Shown here: in pieces, positions 8,456 to 18,348 of the stretch
Numbering within the stretch: position 1 is the stretch's first letter
Layout of the letters: every line of letters begins with the position of its first letter
Assembly: GCF_001693385.1 (NCBI RefSeq)
Contig: NZ_CP016428.1
Coordinates: 1,550,001 to 1,614,000 of the forward strand
Direction: 5' to 3'
DNA length: 64,000 nt
Source of the DNA: Bradyrhizobium icense
GTDB taxonomy: Bacteria; Pseudomonadota; Alphaproteobacteria; Rhizobiales; Xanthobacteraceae
Made by a program: the position numbers and the translations under genes
The notes under the pieces: generated by a model
Database searches by the model: none
Seen by the model: only the letters and a program-made list of their open reading frames with translations
Told to the model about the DNA's origin: nothing

Positions 8456-9745
8456 TCATCCCGCGCTCGCCCGCGGCGCTTCCCGCATGATCTGGACGAT
8501 TGGCGGTTTGGCGTTGAGGCCTTCGACCTGGAAGCCGGCGACGCGCTTGTAGTTGGCGGCGATGTCTTCCAGCTCTTGCAGCGAGAGCACGTCGGTCACC
8601 ACGTTGTAGCCGTTGGGCGCGCGCTCTTCGACCATCTGCATCACCTGCTCGGGACCGTTGCGGCGGTTGAGCATCACGAGGTCGGTGGTGGCGGGCCGGC
8701 GCTCGGCTTCGTACGCTGATAACGCGACGTTGGTCGTGCCTTTCTCGAGGATCTCGCGGGTGATGACGCGGGCGTCCAGAATCGCCTGCGATGCACCGTT
8801 GGAGCCAATCGGGTACATCGGATGCGCAGCATCGCCCATCAGCGTGACGCGGCCGAACGTCCATTGCGGGATCGGATCGCGATCGACCAGCGGATATTCG
8901 TAGGCGTGCGGGCAATTCTCGATCAGGCCGGGCACATCGAGCCAGTCGAACTTCCAGTCCTTGAACCACGGCAGAAACTCTTCGAGTTTTGCGGTGCGGT
9001 TGTAGTCCTCGCGCCGCCACTGATAGGTCGGCGGCATATGCCGCTCGGCCACCCAGTTGATCCGGAACTTGCCGGCGCCGTCGGCCTGCTTCGAAATCGG
9101 ATAGCAGACGAATTTCAGGATCTCATGGCCCGCCATGATCATGGTGCGGCCGGACAGGAAGGCGTCGCTATCGGTGATGCCGCGCCACAGGATGCGACCG
9201 TTCCAGATCGGCGGGCCTTCGTTGGGGTAGAGCTTTTCACGGACCGCCGAATGGATGCCGTCGGCCGCGATCAACAGCGCGCCGTCATGGTGGCCTTTCG
9301 ATTTGCCGGTGGCCTTGTCGATGAATTCGGCGCGGACGCCGTTCTCCGTTTCCGCCCAGCCGGAGAGATGATGGCTGGTCAGGATGTTCTCCCTTCCCAG
9401 CCGTTCGATCGCGGCGTCGAGCAAAATCTGCTGCAGTGTGCCACGATGGATCGAGAATTGCGGCCATTTGTAACCGGCCTCGATGCCGCGCGGCTCGCTC
9501 CAGATCGGCTTGCCATGCTTGGAGAAATACGCGAGCTCCTTGGTGCGGACGGCGGCCGCGTCGAGCACGTCATGCAGCCCGAGCTCGATCAGCTCGCGCA
9601 CCGCATGCGGCAGCACGTTGATGCCGACGCCAAGCGGCCGCAGCTCCGGCACGCTCTCGAACACTCTGGCCCGAACGCCGATCTGGTGCAGGCTGAGCGC
9701 CAGCGTCAGCCCGCCAATGCCGCCGCCTGCGATGAGAACAGTCAT
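8456..9745 (-). CDS. FAD-dependent monooxygenase, salicylate hydroxylase-like
   Basis: A 429-residue class A flavoprotein monooxygenase related to salicylate and 3-hydroxybenzoate hydroxylases and to UbiH-type enzymes. Visible are the N-terminal dinucleotide-binding GGGIGGLTLALSL (about 6-18), the DG motif ALLIAADGIHSAVR (about 160-175), and the GD motif LMGDAAHPMYPIGSNGASQA (near 290-310) that binds the FAD ribityl chain. The ATG at 9745 directly begins the first strand (MTVLIAGGG) and has a GGGGGAT upstream; longer readings upstream are not supported. It is divergent from the glutathione S-transferase gene at 9909, which suggests a shared control region in 9746-9908. The aromatic substrate is unknown. 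Confidence 0.9.
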   Translation of the reverse strand: MTVLIAGGGIGGLTLALSLHQIGVRARVFESVPELRPLGVGINVLPHAVRELIELGLHDVLDAAAVRTKELAYFSKHGKPIWSEPRGIEAGYKWPQFSIHRGTLQQILLDAAIERLGRENILTSHHLSGWAETENGVRAEFIDKATGKSKGHHDGALLIAADGIHSAVREKLYPNEGPPIWNGRILWRGITDSDAFLSGRTMIMAGHEILKFVCYPISKQADGAGKFRINWVAERHMPPTYQWRREDYNRTAKLEEFLPWFKDWKFDWLDVPGLIENCPHAYEYPLVDRDPIPQWTFGRVTLMGDAAHPMYPIGSNGASQAILDARVITREILEKGTTNVALSAYEAERRPATTDLVMLNRRNGPEQVMQMVEERAPNGYNVVTDVLSLQELEDIAANYKRVAGFQVEGLNAKPPIVQIMREAPRASAG

Positions 9746-9908
9746 GGTAATCCCCCGATACGCCCCACAATAAATTGACTTTGCACCGTCATGACATGGC
9801 AGCGCCGCCGGGGGCAACCGCGAAAGCCTGGTGTCGCTGTGCCGGGGCTCGGGTGGACGGCGGAACGGCGGGCCGCTAACCTCCGGTTCCCGACCGAAGA
9901 GGACAGCC

Positions 9909-10526
9909 ATGTTCAAGCTCTACTACGCCCCCGGCACCTGCGCACTCGCATCGCATATCGCTCTGGAAGAGGCCGGCGCCCCCTACACGGCAGAGCGGCT
10001 CGACTTCAAGAACAGCCAGCAGACCACCCCGGAATATCTCGCGATCAATCCGAAGGGGCGCGTGCCTGCGCTGGTGACGGACCGCGGCACCCTGACCGAG
10101 ACGCCGGCGATCCTCGCTTTCATTGCGAGCGATTTTCCGAAAGCGAAGCTCGTGCCCGATGATCCCTTCGCGTTCGCGCAGGCCCAGTCGTTCAACAGCT
10201 ATCTCTGTTCCACCGTGCACGTGTCGCATGCCCACAAGATGCGCGGCTCTCGCTGGGCGGCCGAGGAGTCTTCGTTCGCCGACATGAAGCGCAAGGTGCC
10301 GGAAACCATGTCGGCCGGCTTCGCGCTCATCGAGCGCGACATGCTGAAGGGGCCGTGGGTGATGGGCGAGCAGTACACGATCTGCGACCCCTATCTCTAC
10401 ACCATCGCGGGCTGGCTGGAGGGCGATGGCGTCGATCTATCCAAGCTGCCGAAGGTCGTCGCGCATCGCAAGCGGATGGAAGAGCGGCCGGCGGTGCAGA
10501 AGGTGCTGGCGGAGGAGAAGGCATGA
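9909..10526 (+). CDS. Beta-class glutathione S-transferase
   Basis: A 205-residue glutathione S-transferase. The N-terminal thioredoxin-like domain begins MFKLYYAPGTCALASHIALE, with Cys11 in the position of the catalytic-site cysteine of bacterial beta-class enzymes (as in E. coli GstA). GRVPAL and LTETPAILAFIA form the glutathione site, and the helical C-terminal domain follows from about 90. The ATG at 9909 follows a GAGGACAGCC site. The neighbours (a ring monooxygenase, another GST, an NTF2-like protein and a CMD-family protein) point to detoxification or aromatic catabolism. The exact substrate is not predictable. Confidence 0.9.
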   Translation: MFKLYYAPGTCALASHIALEEAGAPYTAERLDFKNSQQTTPEYLAINPKGRVPALVTDRGTLTETPAILAFIASDFPKAKLVPDDPFAFAQAQSFNSYLCSTVHVSHAHKMRGSRWAAEESSFADMKRKVPETMSAGFALIERDMLKGPWVMGEQYTICDPYLYTIAGWLEGDGVDLSKLPKVVAHRKRMEERPAVQKVLAEEKA

Positions 10527-10533
10527 TTTCGTT

Positions 10534-10627
10534 GGGTGGGCAAAGGCGCTCTTGCGCTGTGCCCACCATGTATCCTCAAACTCCACGGGGATGGTGGGCA
10601 CGTCGCTGCGCTCCTTTGCCCACCCTA
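10534..10627. repeat. Dispersed palindromic repeat, family A copy 1
   Basis: GGGTGGGCAAAGGCGC at one end and GCGCTCCTTTGCCCACCC at the other form an inverted repeat, with inner GTGCCCACC/GGTGGGCAC arms. Four more copies are in the window at 12716, 29124, 29841 and 50557. It separates the GST gene from the convergent LysR gene, and its right edge supplies the LysR stop codon (CTA at 10625-10627, read as TAG on the minus strand). Confidence 0.8.
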
Positions 10628-11548
10628 TGCAGCGCGCTTGGACGCCCGCTCCATCTCGCGGCCGATGCCGAGCATGATGTTGCGTAGCCAGATCGAGCCG
10701 GGATCCATCTGGGCGCGGGTCGGGTAGAACATGAACTGCTCGTCGATGCCGGGATCGAGCGGCGGTGTGACCGTCGCGAGCGACAATTGCTTCGACAGCG
10801 CGGCTATCAGGCGGCGCGGCACGAAGGCGACAAGATCGGTGCGCGCGGCGACATGCAGCGCCTCGATATAGCCGGGCACCACCAGCGCAATCCGCCGCTC
10901 GATGCCCTTGGGACGCAACCACATGTCGATCAGGTCATCGCTCTGGCCGCGGATCACGACCGCGACATGCCGCGCATCGAGAAACGTCTCGATCCGTTTC
11001 AGCCTTGCTCCGGCGGGATGGCCACGCCGGACGGCGAGAGCATCGCCGTCGGTGTAGAGCCGTTGCCGGTGGAACCCCGTGAACGCGTTACCGATCGAGA
11101 TCACGAGGTCAATGGTGCGGGCGAATTCCGGCGTGAAAATCGCGGGACCCCGCCACGGTACCACGTCGATCCGCACGTTCGGCGCCGCCTTGGTGATTTT
11201 CTCCATCAGCGGCGGCATCAGGAGTTCGACCGCGAGGTCCGGCATCATCAGGCGAAACTGACGCTCGCTCCTTGCGGCGTCGAACTCGTCGGCGATGAAC
11301 AGCGCGCGCACCTGATCCAGCGTCTGCGCGAGCGGCGCGCGCAGCGCCTGGGCCCGCGGCGTCAGCTCCATACGCGCACCGTTACGAACCAGCAGCGGGT
11401 CGCCGATTAGGTCGCGCAGCCGCTGCAGCGCGTGACTGGCGGCCGGCTGCGACAACCCGATCCGCATCGCGGCGCGGCTGACATTGGCTTCCCTGAGCAG
11501 CGCGTCGAGCGCGACCAATAGATTGAGGTCAAGCGAATTCAAATTCAT
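10625..11548 (-). CDS. LysR-family transcriptional regulator
   Basis: A 307-residue LysR-type regulator. The winged helix-turn-helix occupies about residues 5-63 (LDLNLLVALDALLREANVSR, then AAMRIGLSQPAASHALQRLR), followed by a periplasmic-binding-like effector domain from about 90. The effector is unknown. The start at 11548 is the ATG that begins MNLNSLDLN; the region in front is AT-rich (ATATATACTATATAGAC), suitable for a promoter. It is divergent from the CMD-family gene at 11641, which LysR habit makes the most likely target along with the gene after it. The stop codon lies within a dispersed repeat. Confidence 0.92.
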   Translation of the reverse strand: MNLNSLDLNLLVALDALLREANVSRAAMRIGLSQPAASHALQRLRDLIGDPLLVRNGARMELTPRAQALRAPLAQTLDQVRALFIADEFDAARSERQFRLMMPDLAVELLMPPLMEKITKAAPNVRIDVVPWRGPAIFTPEFARTIDLVISIGNAFTGFHRQRLYTDGDALAVRRGHPAGARLKRIETFLDARHVAVVIRGQSDDLIDMWLRPKGIERRIALVVPGYIEALHVAARTDLVAFVPRRLIAALSKQLSLATVTPPLDPGIDEQFMFYPTRAQMDPGSIWLRNIMLGIGREMERASKRAA

Positions 11549-11640
11549 ACAATGAATATATACTATATAGACTATCAATTGGAAGAATGAGAAGAAGCGG
11601 CCGAGGATAGCGGGCATTCGAAATATCGAGACTAGCCCGC

Positions 11641-12198
11641 ATGACTGCACGACTGGCGCCGGCCACAATGCCTTATCGCGACAAAGTTCAGGCCGCCTTC
11701 GATCGCATGCCGCGATCCTGGATGCCGCCCTTTCGCCTGTTCACCACGCTCGCGCGACATCCCGAGCTGTTCGAACGCTTCATTCGCGGCGCGCCGAGCT
11801 ATCTTTCCGGAACAAGGCTCAGCATCCGGCAGCGCGAGGTGCTGCTGCATCGCGTCACTGCGCGCTGTGCTTGCGAATATGAATGGGGCATGCGCGTCCA
11901 TTATTTTGCGAGCGAGGCGGGACTGACCGAAGCACAGGTCAAGGCGACGGTGCACGGCAACGCCGATAGCGCCTGCTGGGAAGCCGACGATGCGCTCCTG
12001 ATCCGCCTCGCCGACGAGCTGCACGACACTTGCGATATCAGCGACGAACTGTGGCCTGCACTGCAGGCCGCATTCGAGGATGAAGCCATCCTCGAGCTGC
12101 TGCTGCTCGCCGGCTACTACCGGACGGTCGGCTATCTCGCCAACGGGCTGCGCTTGCCGCCCGAGCCCAACGTCAGCCGGCTGTTTCCGGCCGCCTGA
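11641..12198 (+). CDS. Carboxymuconolactone decarboxylase-family protein
   Basis: A 185-residue all-helical protein of the CMD/AhpD superfamily. The signature is around residues 75-100: LSIRQREVLLHRVTARCACEYEW followed by GMRVHYF, with a Cys-x-Cys-Glu and the downstream histidine in the positions of the AhpD-type redox or proton-relay site. Members range from true decarboxylases in the protocatechuate pathway to peroxidase-like proteins, so the activity is open. It is divergent from the LysR gene and followed 54 bases later by an NTF2-like gene on the same strand, probably one transcription unit. Confidence 0.83.
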   Translation: MTARLAPATMPYRDKVQAAFDRMPRSWMPPFRLFTTLARHPELFERFIRGAPSYLSGTRLSIRQREVLLHRVTARCACEYEWGMRVHYFASEAGLTEAQVKATVHGNADSACWEADDALLIRLADELHDTCDISDELWPALQAAFEDEAILELLLLAGYYRTVGYLANGLRLPPEPNVSRLFPAA

Positions 12199-12252
12199 TA
12201 TCCATCAACCGCGGAAGAAACGCGGCCCCTCATTCAACAATGGAGCCAATCA

Positions 12253-12687
12253 ATGAATGCAGCCGACAACAAAAAACTGGTGCAGCAGATCTACGCAGAT
12301 TCAGCGAACCGCAGTGGAACCACATTCCTCGATAATATCGCCGAGGATGTGACCTGGATCGTGACCGGCCAGTATTCCTGGTCGGGCGAATTCAGAGGCC
12401 GTGAGGCCATCAATAACGGCCTGATGGGCTATCTGCGGTCGCTCCTCGCGGCCGGGCGGCCGCGAACGCTGGCGTTCAACTTCATCGCTGAAGGCGATTA
12501 TGTCGTGGTCGAAGCTCGCGGTGACAACGTCACCAAGTCCGGCGAACGATACGACAATCAATACTGCATGGTCTGGCGGATCGAGAACGGGAAGATCAAG
12601 CAGATCAAGGAATATTGCGATTCCGCGTTGGTCGAGCGCGTGCTCGGGCCGTTCCCTGCCGAGCGGAAGGTTGCCGCTGCGGTTTGA
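12253..12687 (+). CDS. SnoaL/NTF2-like protein
   Basis: A 144-residue single-domain protein of the NTF2-like alpha+beta barrel fold (ketosteroid-isomerase-related). Typical marks are the N-terminal helix with KKLVQQIYAD, the VTWIVTGQYSWSGEFRGREAI segment, and the final strands with CMVWRIENGKIKQIKEY. Such proteins can be isomerases, dehydratases or ligand-binding proteins, and no specific function can be assigned. It probably shares a transcript with the CMD-family gene upstream and with it forms the likely target of the LysR regulator. Confidence 0.85.
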   Translation: MNAADNKKLVQQIYADSANRSGTTFLDNIAEDVTWIVTGQYSWSGEFRGREAINNGLMGYLRSLLAAGRPRTLAFNFIAEGDYVVVEARGDNVTKSGERYDNQYCMVWRIENGKIKQIKEYCDSALVERVLGPFPAERKVAAAV

Positions 12688-12715
12688 GTCTTAGAGGCGC
12701 CGCGGAACTAGGCTG

Positions 12716-12815
12716 GTAGGGTGGGCAGAGCGAAGCGTGCCCACCATCCCCTCAAGCGTCAGACTGCTTTGAAGAAGAGGTGGGCACGGCGCAAGTGCGC
12801 CTCTGCCCACCCTAC
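12716..12815. repeat. Dispersed palindromic repeat, family A copy 2
   Basis: Runs from GTAGGGTGGGCAGAGCG to GCGCCTCTGCCCACCCTAC, with internal GTGCCCACC and GGTGGGCAC arms. It lies in the gap between two convergent genes (ending at 12687 and 12837). Confidence 0.8.
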
Positions 12816-12836
12816 AGGTTCTCGGTGCTAGCCGGC

Positions 12837-13523
12837 TCAGGCCGCCTTCACCGACATATGCTTGAACATGTTGCTGCGGGCCTCGTCGTCCATCTCGGCC
12901 TTGAACTTGAAGTTATCCTTCAGCGCGATCGCCTTGGCTGCCGCAGGCCGTACGGTGATCTCGTCCACCAGCCGTTTGACATTGGGATATTTCGCGGCCG
13001 TATCCTCGCCCATCACGAAGGCCATCATGCGGGCCCAGCCCCAGACATCCATGTCGACGATGGTGTAGGTGTCGCCGACCATATAACGGCGGTTGGCGAG
13101 GCGGTCGTTGAGAATGCCGAAGTGCCGCTGCGCCTCGAACTGATAGCGGTTATGCGCGTAGTCGATCTTTTCCGGCGCGAAATGCTTGAAGTGGACGGCC
13201 TGGCCGGAAAAGGGGCCGACGCCGGTGGCGGCGAACATCAGCCATGACAGCAGTTCGCCGCGGTTGGCCGGCGTGTTCGCGGGCAGAAACTTGCCGGTCT
13301 TTTCCGCGAGATAGAGCAGGATGGCGTTGCTGTCGAAGACCTTGACGCCGTCGTCATCGATCGCCGGCACCTTGGCATTCGGATTGATGGCGAGATACTC
13401 CGGCTTGAACTGGTCGCCCTTGCGGGTGTCGACGGCGACCGGCTCGTAGGCGATACCGGCTTCCTCCAGGAAGAGGGCGACCTTGGTCGGGTTGGGCGAT
13501 CCGTTGAAATAGAATTTGAGCAT
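12837..13523 (-). CDS. Glutathione S-transferase, YfcG/Ure2-like
   Basis: A 228-residue glutathione S-transferase, distinct from the one at 9909. It starts MLKFYFNGSPNPTKVALFLE, and the SPNPTKV motif with the following AKVPAIDDDG and KVFDSNAILLYLAEK is typical of the nu-class/YfcG-like group, which often show disulfide-bond oxidoreductase activity. The helical domain is from about 90. The start at 13523 is supported by GGGGGAG about 9 bases upstream. It is monocistronic as far as can be seen. Confidence 0.9.
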   Translation of the reverse strand: MLKFYFNGSPNPTKVALFLEEAGIAYEPVAVDTRKGDQFKPEYLAINPNAKVPAIDDDGVKVFDSNAILLYLAEKTGKFLPANTPANRGELLSWLMFAATGVGPFSGQAVHFKHFAPEKIDYAHNRYQFEAQRHFGILNDRLANRRYMVGDTYTIVDMDVWGWARMMAFVMGEDTAAKYPNVKRLVDEITVRPAAAKAIALKDNFKFKAEMDDEARSNMFKHMSVKAA

Positions 13524-13659
13524 TTGGAATTCTCCCCCATTGCTTCTTGCAGCAAGGCTCGTTGCGGACTTTGGCCACGGCGGCAATGCCACCGCGCGGC
13601 ACGTCCATGCTCAAATTCTTAAAAGGAGCGCAAGCGACGAGTTCGTGAGCAGCGGCGCC

Positions 13660-13986
13660 TTACGATATGAACAGGCCGCCGATACCGGCGACCGCAAGGA
13701 CAGCGCCGGAAGCAATCATCGCCGACGCAAAGCGGACTTCCGAATGCAGAGCGGTACGTTGCCCCGCGCGTTCCGATCCTCGCGCATAACCGTGGACGAT
13801 GATCTGCTCGCTGAAGGTGCCGCTGGCGTCCAGAATGTCGGTCAGACCGGCGCAGGCGACCAGAATGCCGAGGATGATCAGCCCAGCCGGGCCCAGCAAG
13901 CTCAGCAGCAGCATGGGAAACAGGCCGATCAGGAAGATCGGCAGCAGCGGCAGCACGATAAAGGACTCGGAGCCTCGTGTGCGCAT
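13660..13986 (-). CDS. Small membrane protein, unknown function
   Basis: A 108-residue protein with no family I recognise. From the ATG at 13986 it has a long hydrophobic region (about residues 9-50, rich in Leu, Ile, Pro and Gly, enough for two membrane spans), a polar middle with several Arg and His, and a final hydrophobic stretch (AMIASGAVLAVAGIGGLFIS). An inner-membrane location is likely. The frame stays open upstream to 14121, but the start at 13986 best fits the hydrophobic N-terminus. The ribosome binding site is weak. It lies between a GST gene and ccrM, all on the minus strand. Confidence 0.6.
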   Translation of the reverse strand: MRTRGSESFIVLPLLPIFLIGLFPMLLLSLLGPAGLIILGILVACAGLTDILDASGTFSEQIIVHGYARGSERAGQRTALHSEVRFASAMIASGAVLAVAGIGGLFIS

Positions 13987-14235
13987 GGGAGTAATCTCTA
14001 AACGGGATAATGAATGCAGTCCGTATACCTTCAAATAAGGGCGAAAAGCCGCAACGCCACCTGCAAGCATGGCACGGCTGCCATGCCGGCCGATCATTCC
14101 GGCCGCGCCGGGGCTGGGCAAGCCGCATTTTTTGCACCATGTCCGGTCTCGCAGCCGTACGCACGGTATGGTGCTTTGGCGCGGCCGTGCCGTAGGCCGC
14201 GGACGCGGACCTCTCGCGGTGAGGTGAACTAAGTC

Positions 14236-15388
<1,153 letters not shown>

Positions 15389-15646
15389 AGGCGACGCTGT
15401 CGGCGACGCGGGACTAAACAACCGACTGGCGATACATTGACCGGGCAAAGTAAAAATCGACTTAACCAAGAAATTTATCGACGCAGAATGCGAAGAGAGA
15501 TCATCGGCAGGATTACCAGCAGAGATTGCGGCGGCTTGCGCACTAGGCAATTTTTGCCGGGCGGGTTATTGATTAATGAAATGGAAATTCTACGTGATTG
15601 CCGCGTTGGGTATCGGGCCGACAGCCGGGGATGAGGAAATAGCGCC

Positions 15647-16582
15647 ATGCGTTACGATGATTTCCGCCGCAGCGACGAGATCGAAGACCGTCGCGACGGC
15701 GGCGGCGGAATGGGTGGCGGAGGCGGCGGTTTTGGCCTGCCGATGGGCGGTGGCGGGCTCGGCATCGGCACCATCATCATACTCGGCCTCGTCGGATACG
15801 CCTTCGGAATCGATCCACGCATCCTGATCGGCGGCGCTGAAATTCTCTCCGGCGGCGGACAGGCGCCGACCTACCAGACCGATCGCCGCTCGGGTCCGGC
15901 CAAAACCGGCGCACCGAAGGACGAAGTCGGCAGCATGATCGCCGGCATTCTCGGCGAGATCGACGACCGCTGGAGCGAGATATTCCAGGCCAGCGGCCAG
16001 AATTATACAGGCCCGCGCATCGTGCTGTTTCGCAACGCCACCAATGGCGGCCGCTGCGGCATGGCGCAGTCGGCGATGGGACCGTTCTACTGCCCGCCGG
16101 ACAAGCAGATCTTCCTCGACACCAGTTTCTTCCGCGAAGTCGAGACACGTTTCCGCGGCTGCTCGGGCAGCGCCTGCAAGTTCACCGCCGCCTACATCAT
16201 CGCGCACGAAGCGGGACACCACATCCAGAATCTGCTCGGCATCCTGCCGCGCGTGCAGCGGCTGCAGCAGCAGGCCGGCAGCAAGGCGGAAGCCAACGCG
16301 CTGCAGGTCAAGGTCGAGTTGCAGGCGGATTGTCTTTCCGGCGTCTGGGTCAATCGCGAAGAGAAGAAGCGTCCGGGCTTCATCGAACCCGGCGATATCG
16401 ACGCGGCACTGAGAACGGCAACCGCGATCGGCGACGACACGCTGCAGCGGCAGTCGACGGGCAGGGTGGTGCCCGACTCTTTCACCCATGGCTCCGCGGC
16501 GCAGCGCAAGCAATGGTTCATGACCGGCTACAAGCAGGGCACGGTGCAGGCTTGCAACACGTTTGCTCAGGGAGCGTTGTGA
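15647..16582 (+). CDS. YpfJ-type neutral zinc metallopeptidase
   Basis: A 311-residue member of the YpfJ/KPN_00809 family. After a charged N-terminus (MRYDDFRRSDEIEDRRD) and a glycine-rich stretch, a single hydrophobic segment (IGTIIILGLVGYAFGI, about residues 40-56) anchors it in the membrane. The zinc-binding HEAGHH is at about 187-192, with a downstream acidic segment (ELQADCLSGVW) giving the third ligand. Cysteines in GGRCGMAQ, FYCPP and GCSGSAC probably form disulfides, which fits a periplasmic domain. The ATG at 15647 is chosen as it begins the conserved RYDD opening. Function in the cell is not well known. Confidence 0.92.
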   Translation: MRYDDFRRSDEIEDRRDGGGGMGGGGGGFGLPMGGGGLGIGTIIILGLVGYAFGIDPRILIGGAEILSGGGQAPTYQTDRRSGPAKTGAPKDEVGSMIAGILGEIDDRWSEIFQASGQNYTGPRIVLFRNATNGGRCGMAQSAMGPFYCPPDKQIFLDTSFFREVETRFRGCSGSACKFTAAYIIAHEAGHHIQNLLGILPRVQRLQQQAGSKAEANALQVKVELQADCLSGVWVNREEKKRPGFIEPGDIDAALRTATAIGDDTLQRQSTGRVVPDSFTHGSAAQRKQWFMTGYKQGTVQACNTFAQGAL

Positions 16583-16587
16583 CGATG

Positions 16588-16716
16588 TCGTGCCCCGGAT
16601 GCTGCGCAGCGCGTTAGCGGTGCGCTGCTGATCCGGGCCCCAAGCTGCTCGAGCACAAATAGGTCCCGGCTCTGCGGAGCAGCGTGTAGGACGCTGCACC
16701 GCGTCCGGGACACGAG
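16588..16716. repeat. Dispersed palindromic repeat, family B copy 1
   Basis: Begins TCGTGCCCCGGATGCTGCGC, passes through CTGATCCGGGGCCC and GGTCCCGGCTCTGCG, and ends GCGTCCGGGACACGAG, so outer and inner arms pair. Related copies are at 23377, 37425 and, in reverse, 49851. This copy fills the gap between the ypfJ-like gene and moaB. Confidence 0.8.
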
Positions 16717-16728
16717 GGATCAAGTGAA

Positions 16729-17292
16729 ATGTCCTCCATCGACGAAACCAAGCAATTCGTGCCACTCAACATCGCGGTGTTGACGATTTCCGACACCCGT
16801 TCGCTGGCCGATGACAAATCCGGCGCCACGCTGGTGGACCGGCTCACGGCGGCCGGTCATCATCTCGCCGGGCGCGAAATCGCCGTCGACGACGTCGATG
16901 CGATCCGCGTCATCATCAAGCGCTGGATCGCCGACGCGAGCGTCGATGCGATCATCACCACCGGCGGCACCGGCTTTACCGGCCGCGACGTGACGCCGGA
17001 GGCGGTCGAGCCGCTGTTCGAAAAGCGGATGGATGGCTTTTCCATCGCCTTCCATATGCTGAGCCACGCCAAGATCGGCACCTCGACGGTGCAGAGCCGG
17101 GCCACCGCCGGCGTTGCGGGCGCGACTTTCATCTTCTGCCTGCCGGGATCGCCGGGCGCCTGCCGCGACGCATGGGACGGCATCCTCGCTGCCCAGCTCG
17201 ATTACCGCACCCGTCCCTGCAATTTTGTCGAGATCATGCCGCGGCTGGACGAGCACCTGCGGCGGCCTAAAGCCCAAGGCGCTTCAGCCTGA
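16729..17292 (+). CDS. moaB: Molybdenum cofactor biosynthesis protein MoaB
   Basis: A 187-residue MoaB/MogA-type protein that adenylylates molybdopterin during molybdenum cofactor assembly. The MPT-binding fold shows NIAVLTISDTRS at about 11-22, the IITTGGTGFTGRDVTPEA loop at about 78-95, and FCLPGSPGACRDAWDGI at about 133-149. The length and the TGGTG..GRD motif match the MoaB group. It is alone on its strand after a dispersed repeat. Its last 26 bases overlap the convergent small gene that ends at 17267. Confidence 0.93.
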   Translation: MSSIDETKQFVPLNIAVLTISDTRSLADDKSGATLVDRLTAAGHHLAGREIAVDDVDAIRVIIKRWIADASVDAIITTGGTGFTGRDVTPEAVEPLFEKRMDGFSIAFHMLSHAKIGTSTVQSRATAGVAGATFIFCLPGSPGACRDAWDGILAAQLDYRTRPCNFVEIMPRLDEHLRRPKAQGASA

Positions 17293-17422
17293 CCAGCAAC
17301 GCCCATAGCGTGTGCCACATGTTGCGCCAGGCTTCGACGCGCAACTGATGCGCGCGCTTGACATGGAAGGCGACGAGTTCTGGCGTGACGCGTCGCGGAC
17401 GATCACGACGCGCGGGCTTCAC
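17267..17422 (-). CDS. 51-residue basic protein coupled to the MarR-GNAT gene
   Basis: A small gene starting at a GTG (17422) that overlaps the TGA stop of the upstream MarR-GNAT gene in a GTGA, the usual sign of translational coupling. The product begins VKPARRDRPRRVTPELVAFH and ends with a tryptophan-rich amphipathic stretch (WRNMWHTLWALLVRLKR). It is strongly basic. No known family is recognised and no function can be given. The overlap with moaB (convergent, 26 bases) and the intact 52-codon frame over otherwise coding-like sequence support it. Confidence 0.62.
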   Translation of the reverse strand: MKPARRDRPRRVTPELVAFHVKRAHQLRVEAWRNMWHTLWALLVRLKRLGL

Positions 17423-18348
17423 AGGTCCAGCTCCCAGGTCTCACCGACCAGATCGACGCCAAAGCTATGGTGCGGCTCTTCCTTGACGCGGCGGAAGCCC
17501 GCGGCCTGATAGATGCCTCGCGCGGCGACAAGGATGCTTTGGGTCCACAGCGTCATTTCCTTGTAGCCCTTCTCGCGCGCCGCGCGGATGCACTGCTCGA
17601 CCAGCGCGCGGCCGACGCCGAGCCCGCGCGCTTTCTTCTCCACCAATAGCAGCCGCAGCTTTGCGACGTCATCGCTGCCCTTCACCAGAAAGATCGAGCC
17701 GAGCGGCTCGCCGCCGGCTTCGGCGATCCAGCAATGCTCGCGCGAAGGATCAAAGTTCCGGATGAACTGCGCGCAGATCTCGGCGACCAGTGCCTCGTAG
17801 CTGATGTCCCAGCCATACTCCTCGGCATAGGCCTTTGCCTGGCTCGAGATCACCCAGCCGATGTCGCCCGGCCGGTGGCTGCGCAGAAGAAACGCTGGCG
17901 GCTTCTCCGCGGGCCGTTCCAGGGTCTGCTCGATCGTCGTCATCGCCTGCACGAGAGCGGTGCGCTGGCCGCCTTCGAGCGAAGCGAGCAGGCTTCCGAC
18001 CTGCTCGCACGAGCGGCGCTCCAGCTCGGCCTGGGCGGCGCGGCCCTTCGCCGTCAGCGCGAGCTCGTTGACGCGGCCGTCGTCCTTTGACGGCTTTCGC
18101 GTCACGATCTGGCGGCGCTGCAGCGCCTGCAGGGTGCGGCTCAGGAAGCCGGGATCGAGCCCGAGATCGCGGGTCAGATCGCTGGCGGTGCAGGCCGGGC
18201 GATGCACGATCTCGTAGATGATGCGCGCCTCCTGCAGCGTAAACGGGCTGTGCAGCAGCTTCGGTTCGATGATCCCGAGCTTGCGGGTGTAGAAGCGGTT
18301 GAAGGCGCGAACGGCCGCAACTTCTTGTTCGGAATTCAGCTGGGACAT
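17419..18348 (-). CDS. MarR-type regulator fused to GNAT acetyltransferase
   Basis: A 309-residue fusion. The N-terminal half (about 1-145) is a MarR-type winged helix protein (ACTASDLTRDLGLDPGFLSR recognition region, then the TRKPSKDDGRVNELALTAKG wing). The C-terminal half (about 155-309) is a GNAT N-acetyltransferase with the acetyl-CoA loop VEKKARGLGVGRALVEQCI. The fusion is a known architecture. Start at 18348 (MSQLNSEQE) is preferred because GAGGTG lies about 6 bases upstream; an in-frame ATG at 18363 has poorer spacing. The 3' end couples to the small gene at 17267-17422. Substrate unknown; autoregulation is plausible for the MarR part. Confidence 0.9.
   Translation of the reverse strand: MSQLNSEQEVAAVRAFNRFYTRKLGIIEPKLLHSPFTLQEARIIYEIVHRPACTASDLTRDLGLDPGFLSRTLQALQRRQIVTRKPSKDDGRVNELALTAKGRAAQAELERRSCEQVGSLLASLEGGQRTALVQAMTTIEQTLERPAEKPPAFLLRSHRPGDIGWVISSQAKAYAEEYGWDISYEALVAEICAQFIRNFDPSREHCWIAEAGGEPLGSIFLVKGSDDVAKLRLLLVEKKARGLGVGRALVEQCIRAAREKGYKEMTLWTQSILVAARGIYQAAGFRRVKEEPHHSFGVDLVGETWELDL

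Noticed and set aside
15437..15634. 65-codon frame between ccrM and the ypfJ-like gene
   Set aside because: No ribosome binding site, no family; the region is better explained as divergent promoters.
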